Shown in pieces: positions 53,796-64,000 of a DNA stretch of 64,000 bases (its first letter is position 1; each line of letters opens with the position of its first letter). The translations under genes were made by a program, and so were the position numbers. This DNA comes from Auanema rhodensis. Taxonomy: Eukaryota > Nematoda > Chromadorea > Rhabditida > Rhabditidae. A model generated the notes under the pieces. It saw nothing but the letters and a program-made list of their open reading frames with translations, was not told the origin of the DNA and did no database searches. The stretch covers positions 21,057,267 through 21,121,266 of the forward strand of contig OZ059898.1 in the NCBI GenBank assembly GCA_964057225.1. The letters are read 5' to 3'.

Positions 53796-56700
53796 TTTTC
53801 AAAATTAGATTCCCCATGTCCATATTAGTTTAAAAACAAATTTTTATTGATATTGGTGCATGGTAACCATGACTTTGAAATTTACGTGAACTTTAATTTA
53901 TGCTAATTAAATGTACACGTGATGTGCACTTGGTATGTAACTCGCTTCACGTGAAAGATAAAGAGATGCGGTTTTCAAAATTAGATTCCCCATGTCCATA
54001 TTAGTCTAAAAACAAATTTTTATTGATATTGGTTCATGGTAACCATGACTTTGAAATTTACGTGAACTTTAATTTATGCTAATTAAATGTACACGTGATG
54101 TGCACTTGGTATGTAACTCGCTTCACGTGAAAGATAAAGAGATGCGGTTTTCAAAATTAGATTCCCCATGTCCATATTAGTCTAAAAACAAATTTTTATT
54201 GATATTGGTGCATGGTAACCATGACTTTGAAATTTACGTGAACTTTAATTTATGCTAATTAAATGTACACGTGATGTGCACTCGGTATGTAACTCGCTTC
54301 ACGTGAAAGATAAAGAGATGCGGTTTTCAAAATTAGATTCCCCATGTCCATATTAGTCTAAAAACAAATTTTTATTGATATTGGTGCATGGTAACCATGA
54401 CTTTGAAATTTACGTGAACTTTAATTTATGCTAATTAAATGTACACGTGATGTGCACTTGGTATGTAACTCGCTTCACGTGAAAGATAAAGAGATGCGGT
54501 TTTCAAAATTAGATTCCCCATGTCCATATTAGTCTAAAAACAAATTTTTATTGATATTGGTGCATGGTAACCATGACTTTGAAATTTACGTGAACTTTAA
54601 TTTATGCTAATTAAATGTACACGTGATGTGCACTTGGTATGTAACTCGCTTCACGTGAAAGATAAAGAGATGCTGTTTTCAAAATTAGATTCCCCATGTC
54701 CATATTAGTCTAAAAACAAATTTTTATTGATATTGGTTCATGGTAACCATGACTTTGAAATTTACGTGAACTTTAATTTATGCTAATTAAATGTATACGT
54801 GATGTGCACTTGGTATGTAACTCGCTTCACGTGAAAGATAAAGAGATGCGGTTTTCAAAATTAGATTCCCCATGTCCATATTAGTCTAAAAACAAATTTT
54901 TATTGATATTGGTTCATGGTAACCATGACTTTGAAATTTACGTGAACTTTAATTTATGCTAATTAAATGTACACGTGATGTGCACTTGGTATGTAACTCG
55001 CTTCACGTGAAAGATAAAGAGATGCGGTTTCCAAAATTAGATTCCCCATGTCCATATTAGTCTAAAAACGAATTTTTATTGATATTGGTTCATGGTAACC
55101 ATGACTTTGAAATTTACGTGAGCTTTAATTTATGCTAATTAAATGTACACGTGATGTGCACTTGGTATGTAACTCGCTTCACGTGAAAGATAAAGAGATG
55201 CGGTTTTCAAAATTAGATTCCCCATGTCCATATTAGTCTAAAAACAAATTTTTATTGATATTGGTGCATGGTAACCATGACTTTGAAATTTACGTGAGCT
55301 TTAATTTATGCTAATTAAATGTACACGTGATGTGCACTTGGTATGTAACTCGCTTCACGTGAAAGATAAAGAGATGCGGTTTTCAAAATTAGATTGCCCA
55401 TGTCCATATTAGTCTAAAAACAAATTTTAATTGATATTGGTTCATGGTAACCATGACTTTGAAATTTACGTGAACTTTAATTTATGCTAATTAAATGTAC
55501 ACGTGATGTGCACTTGGTATGTAACTCGCTTCACGTGGAAGATAAAGAGATGCGGTTTTCTAAATTAGATTCCCCATGTCCATATTAGTCTAAAAACGAA
55601 TTTTTATTGATATTGGTGCATGGTAACCACGACTTTGAAATTTACGTGAACTTTAATTTATGCTAATTAAATGTACACGTGATGTGCACTTGGTATGTAA
55701 CTCGCTTCACGTGAAAGATAAAGAGATGCGGTTTCCAAAATTAGATTCCCCATGTCCATATTAGTCTAAAAACAAATTTTTATTGATATTGGTTCATGGT
55801 AACCATGACTTTGAAATTTACGTGAACTTTAATTTATGCTAATTAAATGTACACGTGATGTGCACTTGGTATGTAACTCGCTTCACGTGAAAGATAAAGA
55901 GATGCGGTTTTCAAAATTAGATTCCCCATGTCCATATTAGTCTAAAAACAAATTTTTATTGATATTGGTTCATGGTAACCATGACTTTGAAATTTACGTG
56001 AACTTTAATTTATGCTAATTAAATGTACACGTGATGTGCACTTGGTATGTAACTCGCTTCACGTGAAAGATAAAGAGATGCGGTTTTCAAAATTAGATTC
56101 CCCATGTCCATATTAGTCTAAAAACAAATTTTTATTGATATTGGTGCATGGTAACCATGACTTTGAAATTTACGTGAACTTTAATTTATGCTAATTAAAT
56201 GTACACGTGATGTGCACTTGGTATGTAACTCGCTTCACGTGAAAGATAAAGAGATGCGGTTTTCAAAATTAGATTCCCCATGTCCATATTAGTCTAAAAA
56301 CAAATTTTTATTGATATTGGTGCATGGTAACCATGACTTTGAAATTTACGTGAACTTTAATTTATGCTAATTAAATGTACACGTGATGTGCACTTGGTAT
56401 GTAACTCGCTTCACGTGAAAGATGAAGAGATGCGGTTTTCAAAATTAGATTCCCCATGTCCATATTAGTCTAAAAACAAATTTTTATTGATATTGGTTCA
56501 TGGTAACCATGACTTTGAAATTTACGTGAACTTTAATTTATGCTAATTAAATGTACACGTGATGTGCACTTGGTATGTAACTCGCTTCATGTGAAAGATA
56601 AAGAGATGCGGTTTTCAAAATTAGATTCCCCATGTCCATATTAGTCTAAAAACAAATTTTTATTGATATTGGTTCATGGTAACCATGACTTTGAAATTTA

Positions 56701-58899
56701 CGTGAACTTTAATTTATGCTAATTAAATGTACACGTGATGTGCACTTGGTATGTAACTCGCTTCACGTGAAAGTTAAAGAGATGCGGTTTTCAAAATTAG
56801 ATTCCCCATGTCCATATTAGTCTAAAAACAAATTTTTATTGATATTGGTGCATGGTAACCATGACTTTGAAATTTACGTGAACTTTAATTTATGCCAATT
56901 AAATGTACACGTGATGTGCACTTGGTATGTAACTCGCTTCACGTGAAAGATAAAGAGATGCGGTTTTCAAAATTAGATTCCCCATGTCCATATTAGTCTA
57001 AAAACGAATTTTTATTGATATTGGTGCATGGTAACCACGACTTTGAAATTTACGTGAACTTTAATTTATGCTAATTAAATGTACACGTGATGTGCACTTG
57101 GTATGTAACTCGCTTCACGTGAAAGATAAAGAGATGCGGTTTCCAAAATTAGATTCCCCATGTCCATATTAGTCTAAAAACAAATTTTTATTGATATTGG
57201 TTCATGGTAACCATGACTTTGAAATTTACGTGAACTTTAATTTATGCTAATTAAATGTACACGTGATGTGCACTTGGTATGTAACTCGCTTCACGTGAAA
57301 GATAAAGAGATTCGGTTTTCAAAATTAGATTCCCCATGTCCATATTAGTCTAAAAACAAATTTTTATTGATATTGGTGCATGGTAACCATGACTTTGAAA
57401 TTTACGTGAACTTTAATTTATGCTAATTAAATGTACACGTGATGTGCACTTGGTATGTAACTCGCTTCACGTGAAAGATAAAGAGATGCGGTTTTCAAAA
57501 TTAGATTCCCCATGTCCATATTAGTCTAAAAACAAATTTTTATTGATATTGGTGCATGGTAACCATGACTTTGAATTTTACGTGAACTTTAATTTATGCT
57601 AATTAAATGTACACGTGATGTGCACTTGGTATGTAACTCGCTTCACGTGAAAGATAAAGAGATGCGGTTTTCAAAATTAGATTCCCCATGTCCATATTAG
57701 TCTAAAAACAAATTTTTATTGATATTGGTTCATGGTAACCATGACTTTGAAATTTACGTGAACTTTAATTTATGCTAATTAAATGTACACGTGATGTGCA
57801 CTTGGTATGTAACTCGCTTCACGTGAAAGATAAAGAGATGCGGTTTTCAAAATTAGATTCCCCATGTCCATATTAGTCTAAAAACAAATTTTTATTGATA
57901 TTGGTGCATGGTAACCATGACTTTGAAATTTACGTGAACTTTAATTTATGCTAATTAAATGTACACGTGATGTGCACTTGGTATGTAACTCGCTTCACGT
58001 GAAAGATAAAGAGATGCGGTTTTCAAAATTAGATTCCCCATGTCCATATTAGTCTAAAAACAAATTTTTATTGATATTGGTTCATGGTAACCATGACTTT
58101 GAAATTTACGTGAACTTTAATTTATGCTAATTAAATGTACACGTGATGTGCACTTGGTATGTAACTCGCTTCACGTAAAAGATAAAAAGATGCGGTTTTC
58201 AAAATTAGATTCCCCATGTCCATATTATTTCAAAAACAAATTTTTATTGATATTGGTGCATGGTAACCATGACTTTGAATTTTACGTGAACTTTAATTTA
58301 TGCTAATTAAATGTACACGTGATGTGCACTTGGTATGTAACTCGCTTCACGTGAAAGATAAAGAGATGCGGTTTTCAAAATTAGATTCCCCATGTCCATA
58401 TTAGTCTAAAAACAAATTTTTATTGATATTGGTTCATGGTAACCATGACTTTGAAATTTACGTGAACTTTAATTTATGCTAATTAAATGTACACGTGATG
58501 TGCACTTGGTATGTAACTCGCTTCACGTGAAAGATAAAGAGATGCGGTTTTCAAAATTAGATTCCCCATGTCCATATTAGTCTAAAAACAAATTTTTATT
58601 GATATTGGTGCATGGTAACCATGACTTTGAAATTTACGTGAACTTTAATTTATGCTAATTAAATGTACACGTGATGTGCACTTGGTATGTAACTCGCTTC
58701 ACGTGAAAGATAAAGAGATGCGGTTTTCAAAATTAGATTCCCCATGTCCATATTAGTTTAAAAACAAATTTTTATTGATATTGGTGCATGGTAACCATGA
58801 CTTTGAAATTTACGTGAACTTTAATTTATGTTAATTAAATGTACACGTGATGTGCACTTGGTATGTAACTCGCTTCACGTGAAAGATAAAGAGATGCGG

Positions 58900-60131
58900 T
58901 TTTCAAAATTAGATTTCCCATGTCCATATTAGTCTAAAAACAAATTTTTATTGATATTGGTGCATGGTAACCATGACTTTGAAATTTACGTGAACTTTAA
59001 TTTATGTTAATTAAATGTACACGTGATGTGCACTTGGTATGTAACTCGCTTCACGTGAAAGATAAAGAGATGCGGTTTTCAAAATTAGATTCCCCATGTC
59101 CATATTAGTCTAAAAACAAATTTTTATTGATATTGGTTCATGGTAACCATGACTTTGAAATTTACGTGAACTTTAATTTATGCTAATTAAATGTACACGT
59201 GATGTGCACTTGGTATGTAACTCGCTTCACGTGAAAGATAAAGAGATGCGGTTTTCAAAATTAGATTCCCCATGTCCATATTAGTCTAAAAACAAATTTT
59301 TATTGATATTGGTGCATGGTAACCATGACTTTGAAATTTACGTGAACTTTAATTTATGCTAATTAAATGTACACGTGATGTGCACTTGGTATGTAACTCG
59401 CTTCACGTGAAAGATAAAGAGATGCGGTTTTCAAAATTAGATTCCCCATGTCCATATTAGTCTAAAAACAAATTTTTATTGATATTGGTGCATGGTAATC
59501 ATGACTTTGAAATTTACGTGAACTTTAATTTATGCTAATTAAATGTACACGTGATGTGCACTTGGTATGTAACTCGCTTCACGTGAAAGATAAAGAGATG
59601 CGGTTTTCAAAATTAGATTCCCCATGTCTATATTAGTTTAAAAACAAATTTTTATTGATATTAGTTCATGGTAACCATGACTTTGAAATTTACGTGAACT
59701 TTAATTTATGCTAATTAAATGTACACGTGATGTGCACTTGGTATGTAACTCGCTTCACGTGAAAGATAATGAGATGCGGTTTTCAAAATTAGATTTCCCA
59801 TGTCCATATTAGTCTAAAAACAAATTTTTATTGATATTGGTTCATGGTAACCATGACTTTGAAATTTACGTGAACTTTAATTTATGCTAATTAAATGTAC
59901 ACGTGATGTGCACTTGGTATGTAACTCGCTTCACGTGAAAGATAAAGAGATGCGGTTTTCAAAATTAGATTCCTCATGTCCATATTAGTCTAAAAACAAA
60001 TTTTTATTGATATTGGTGCATGGTAACCATGACTTTGAAATTTACGTGAACTTTAATTTATGCTAATTAAATGTACACGTGATGTGCACTTGGTATGTAA
60101 CTCGCTTCACGTGAAAGATAAAGAGATGCGG
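58900..60131 (+). repeat. 7-monomer higher-order repeat, copy 1 (1232 bp)
   Basis: Seven units opening with AGATTTCCC and TTATGTTAATTAAATG (59007). A TCTATATTAGTTTAAAA/GATATTAGTTC unit follows (59627), then GATAATGAGATG and TTCCTCATG (about 59972). The same ordered set recurs at +1232 and +2464. The TTAATTAA variant also occurs one unit before the block (58831), so the opening unit was itself duplicated. Confidence 0.88.
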
Positions 60132-61363
60132 TTTTCAAAATTAGATTTCCCATGTCCATATTAGTCTAAAAACAAATTTTTATTGATATTGGTGCATGGT
60201 AACCATGACTTTGAAATTTACGTGAACTTTAATTTATGTTAATTAAATGTACACGTGATGTGCACTTGGTATGTAACTCGCTTCACGTGAAAGATAAAGA
60301 GATGCGGTTTTCAAAATTAGATTCCCCATGTCCATATTAGTCTAAAAACAAATTTTTATTGATATTGGTTCATGGTAACCATGACTTTGAAATTTACGTG
60401 AACTTTAATTTATGCTAATTAAATGTACACGTGATGTGCACTTGGTATGTAACTCGCTTCACGTGAAAGATAAAGAGATGCGGTTTTCAAAATTAGATTC
60501 CCCATGTCCATATTAGTCTAAAAACAAATTTTTATTGATATTGGTGCATGGTAACCATGACTTTGAAATTTACGTGAACTTTAATTTATGCTAATTAAAT
60601 GTACACGTGATGTGCACTTGGTATGTAACTCGCTTCACGTGAAAGATAAAGAGATGCGGTTTTCAAAATTAGATTCCCCATGTCCATATTAGTCTAAAAA
60701 CAAATTTTTATTGATATTGGTGCATGGTAACCATGACTTTGAAATTTACGTGAACTTTAATTTATGCTAATTAAATGTACACGTGATGTGCACTTGGTAT
60801 GTAACTCGCTTCACGTGAAAGATAAAGAGATGCGGTTTTCAAAATTAGATTCCCCATGTCTATATTAGTTTAAAAACGAATTTTTATTGATATTAGTTCA
60901 TGGTAACCATGACTTTGAAATTTACGTGAACTTTAATTTATGCTAATTAAATGTACACGTGATGTGCACTTGGTATGTAACTCGCTTCACGTGAAAGATA
61001 ATGAGATGCGGTTTTCAAAATTAGATTTCCCATGTCCATATTAGTCTAAAAACAAATTTTTATTGATATTGGTTCATGGTAACCATGACTTTGAAATTTA
61101 CGTGAACTTTAATTTATGCTAATTAAATGTACACGTGATGTGCACTTGGTATGTAACTCGCTTCACGTGAAAGATAAAGAGATGCGGTTTTCAAAATTAG
61201 ATTCCTCATGTCCATATTAGTCTAAAAACAAATTTTTATTGATATTGGTGCATGGTAACCATGACTTTGAAATTTACGTGAACTTTAATTTATGCTAATT
61301 AAATGTACACGTGATGTGCACTTGGTATGTAACTCGCTTCACGTGAAAGATAAAGAGATGCGG
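60132..61363 (+). repeat. 7-monomer higher-order repeat, copy 2 (1232 bp)
   Basis: TTAATTAA at 60239, TCTATATTAG at 60859, GATAATGAG at about 60998 and TTCCTCATG at about 61204 match copy 1 at +1232. One private change noticed is AAAAACGAATTT at about 60877. Confidence 0.88.
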
Positions 61364-62595
61364 TTTTCAAAATTAGATTTCCCATGTCCATATTAGTCTA
61401 AAAACAAATTTTTATTGATATTGGTGCATGGTAACCATGACTTTGAAATTTACGTGAACTTTAATTTATGTTAATTAAATGTACACGTGATGTGCACTTG
61501 GTATGTAACTCGCTTCACGTGAAAGATAAAGAGATGCGGTTTTCAAAATTAGATTCCCCATGTCCATATTAGTCTAAAAACAAATTTTTATTGATATTGG
61601 TTCATGGTAACCATGACTTTGAAATTTACGTGAACTTTAATTTATGCTAATTAAATGTACACGTGATGTGCACTTGGTATGTAACTCGCTTCACGTGAAA
61701 GATAAAGAGATGCGGTTTTCAAAATTAGATTCCCCATGTCCATATTAGTCTAAAAACAAATTTTTATTGATATTGGTGCATGGTAACCATGACTTTGAAA
61801 TTTACGTGAACTTTAATTTATGCTAATTAAATGTACACGTGATGTGCACTTGGTATGTAACTCGCTTCACGTGAAAGATAAAGAGATGCGGTTTTCAAAA
61901 TTAGATTCCCCATGTCCATATTAGTCTAAAAACAAATTTTTATTGATATTGGTGCATGGTAACCATGACTTTGAAATTTACGTGAACTTTAATTTATGCT
62001 AATTAAATGTACACGTGATGTGCACTTGGTATGTAACTCGCTTCACGTGAAAGATAAAGAGATGCGGTTTTCAAAATTAGATTCCCCATGTCTATATTAG
62101 TTTAAAAACAAATTTTTATTGATATTAGTTCATGGTAACCATGACTTTGAAATTTACGTGAACTTTAATTTATGCTAATTAAATGTACACGTGATGTGCA
62201 CTTGGTATGTAACTCGCTTCACGTGAAAGATAATGAGATGCGGTTTTCAAAATTAGATTTCCCATGTCCATATTAGTCTAAAAACAAATTTTTATTGATA
62301 TTGGTTCATGGTAACCATGACTTTGAAATTTACGTGAACTTTAATTTATGCTAATTAAATGTACACGTGATGTGCACTTGGTATGTAACTCGCTTCACTT
62401 GAAAGATAAAGAGATGCGGTTTTCAAAATTAGATTCCTCATGTACATATTAGTCTAAAAACAAATTTTTATTGATATTGGTGCATGGTAACCATGACTTT
62501 GAAATTTACGTGAACTTTAATTTATGCTAATTAAATGTACACGTGATGTGCACTTGGTATGTAACTCGCTTCACGTGAAAGATAAAGAGATGCGG
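61364..62595 (+). repeat. 7-monomer higher-order repeat, copy 3 (1232 bp)
   Basis: TTAATTAA at 61471, TCTATATTAG at 62091, GATAATGAG and TTCCTCATG follow the same order. Private changes are TTCACTTGAA at about 62395 and CTCATGTACAT at about 62440. The next unit (62596) lacks AGATTTCCC and TTAATTAA, so the block ends here. Confidence 0.88.
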
Positions 62596-63827
62596 TTTTC
62601 AAAATTAGATTCCCCATGTCCATATTAGTCTAAAAACAAATTTTTATTGATATTGGTTCATGGTAACCATGACTTTGAAATTTACGTGAACTTTAATTTA
62701 TGCTAATTAAATGTACACGTGATGTGCACTTGGTATGTAACTCGCTTCACGTGAAAGATAAAGAGATGCGGTTTTCAAAATTAGATTCTACATGTCCATA
62801 TTAGTCTAAAAACAAATTTTTATTGATATTGGTTCATGGTAACCATGACTTTGAAATTTACGTGAACTTTAATTTATGCTAATTAAATGTACACGTGATG
62901 TGCACTTGGTATGTAACTCGCTTCACGTGAAAGATAAAGAGATGCGGTTTTCAAAATTAGATTCCCCATGTCCATATTAGTCTAAAAACAAATTTTTATT
63001 GATATTGGTTCATGGTAACCATGACTTTGAAATTTACGTGAACTTTAATTTATGCTAATTAAATGTACACGTGATGTGCACTTGGTATGTAACTCGCTTC
63101 ACGTGAAAGATAAAGAGATGCGGTTTTCAAAATTAGATTCCTCATGTCCATATTAGTCTAAAAACAAATTTTTATTGATATTGCTTCATGGTAACCATGA
63201 CTTTGAAATTTACGTGAACTTTAATTTATGCTAATTAAATGTACACGTGATGTGCACTTGGTATGTAACTCGCTTCACGTGAAAGATAAAGAGATGCGGT
63301 TTTCAAAATTAGATTCCCCATGTCCATATTAGTCTAAAAACAAATTTTTATTGATATTGGTTCATGGTAACCATGACTTTGAAATTTACGTGAACTTTAA
63401 TTTATGCTAATTAAATGTACACGTGATGTGCACTTGGTATGTAACTCGCTTCACGTGAAAGATAAAGAGATGCGGTTTTCAAAATTAGATTCCCCATGTC
63501 CATATTAGTCTAAAAACAAATTTTTATTGATATTGGTGCATGGTAACCATGACTTTGAAATTTACGTGAACTTTAATTTATGCTAATTAAATGTACACGT
63601 GATGTGCACTTGGTATGTAACTCGCTTCACTTGAAAGATAAAGAGATGCGGTTTTCAAAATTAGATTCCCCATGTCCATATTAGTCTAAAAACAAATTTT
63701 TATTGATATTGGTTCATGGTAACCATGACTTTGAAATTTACGTGAACTTTAATTTATGCTAATTAAATGTACACGTGATGTGCACTTGGTATGTAACTCG
63801 CTTCACGTGAAAGATAAAGAGATGCGG

Positions 63828-64000
63828 TTTTCAAAATTAGATTCCCCATGTCCATATTAGTCTAAAAACAAATTTTTTTTGATATTGGTTCATGGTAACC
63901 ATGACTTTGAAATTTACGTGAACTTTAATTTATGCTAATTAAATGTACACGTGATGTGCACTTGGTATGTAACTCGCTTCACGTGAAAGATAAAGAGATG
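63828..64000 (+). repeat. Last, incomplete monomer at the window edge
   Basis: 173 of 176 bases are present; the CGG that closes the unit lies beyond the window. It has a private T8 run (AAATTTTTTTTGATATTGG, about 63873-63880) where the consensus has TTTTTATTG. The array clearly continues outside the window on this side, and presumably on the left too, since position 1 is already inside ordinary satellite. Confidence 0.95.

Larger units (their letters stand above)
1..64000 (+). repeat. 176-bp satellite DNA tandem array, 363 full units plus a partial one
   Basis: The same roughly 176-bp unit repeats head to tail from the first base to the last with no interruption and no inverted block of unit size. 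Successive TTTTC phase points fall at 1, 177, 353 and onward. The last, at 63828, equals 1 + 363 x 176 - 61, and the 61-base deficit is accounted for exactly by ten length-variant units listed separately. GC is about 57/176. Units differ mostly by single substitutions. Arrays of this length, homogeneity and near-nucleosomal period are known from eukaryotic centromeres and pericentromeres. Centromeric function here is inference only. The family is not one I recognise. No coding sequence, retroelement or boundary is present, so array length and flanks are unknown. Confidence 0.98.
47460..64000 (+). repeat. Zone IV: near-consensus monomers, all 176 bp
   Basis: Ninety-three complete units plus a partial one, with no indels. 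Marker substitutions are sparse, and several recall zone I (ATAAAAAG, GTATACGTG, TAGTTTAAAA, GATGAAGAG). Others are local: GATGCTGTTTTC (47457, 50977, 53265, 54673; steps of 20, 13 and 8 units), CACTCGG (50583, 52871, 54279; 13 and 8 units), AAAAACGAATTT and GTGAGCTTTAA (about 55060-57010). Nothing other than satellite is seen. Confidence 0.85.

Noticed and set aside
58124-58306. A 60-codon open reading frame on the plus strand
   Set aside because: It lies wholly within the satellite. It is open only because local changes at about 58226-58232 (TATTATTTC instead of TATTAGTCT) remove the TAG that closes this frame in other units. Every other unit is closed, the unit length is not a multiple of three, and no coding signal is present.
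1-64000. CRISPR array
   Set aside because: The repeat is a full 176-bp unit with no alternation of short repeats and unique spacers; what varies are point substitutions within the unit.
1-64000. Tandem gene family, rDNA spacer or transposon-derived array
   Set aside because: No long frame, no terminal repeats, no polymerase or transposase remnants and no rRNA-like sequence appear in any unit on either strand.
1-64000. Assembly artefact of a collapsed or looped repeat
   Set aside because: The units carry many distinct, ordered haplotypes and several independent HOR periods, which a simple looped assembly would not create. Local copy-number errors in near-identical blocks, such as 58900-62595 or 12496-14605, cannot be excluded without reads.

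Overview
The whole 64 kb window is one uninterrupted tandem array of a 176-bp satellite repeat. All units face the same way. I read 363 complete units plus a last unit missing three bases (63828-64000). Counting phase from the TTTTC at position 1, the last unit starts at 63828, which is 363 x 176 minus 61. That deficit is fully explained by the length variants I found: four units one base short, four foldback units one base long, one foldback derivative one base short, and one unit shortened by 60 bases. I see no gene, RNA gene, transposon, CRISPR array or non-satellite DNA anywhere. The unit is about 32% GC and neighbouring units look roughly 97-99% identical by eye.

An unbroken array this long with a near-nucleosomal unit is typical of centromeric or pericentromeric heterochromatin of a multicellular eukaryote. 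Plant and animal centromere satellites both occur at 170-180 bp. I do not recognise the family, and species, kingdom and centromeric function are not proven by the sequence. The unit does not match what I recall of human alpha satellite or the Arabidopsis 178-bp repeat, and I see no CENP-B box.

Units carry marker substitutions that recur at exact multiples of 176 bp, so the array is a patchwork of local higher-order repeats (HORs) and segmental duplications of different ages. Zone I (1-11968) is close to consensus, with an 11-unit HOR (1936 bp, three copies) and a segment copied 20 units downstream. Zone II (11969-33964) is the most varied. It has a 6-unit HOR (1055 bp, two copies), a 23-unit tandem duplication (4047 bp, two copies), a 6-unit duplication (1056 bp), and links 40-45 units long. 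Zone III (33965-47459) is marked by a CCTATG allele. It has HOR steps of 6, 6, 10, 11, 11 and 7 units and contains foldback units with an 18-bp perfect stem and 4-nt loop. Zone IV (47460-64000) returns to near-consensus, with a 13-unit duplication (2288 bp) and a 7-unit HOR (1232 bp, three copies).

The window probably encodes nothing. Its content is structural: short dyads in every unit (two CACGTG hexamers 32 bp apart, a 10-bp palindrome, a 13-bp interrupted palindrome), plus a record of unequal exchange, replication-type template switching and local conversion. The best leads are the foldback unit and its spread, the nested HOR history, and the G/T polymorphism at unit position 63 that persists throughout.
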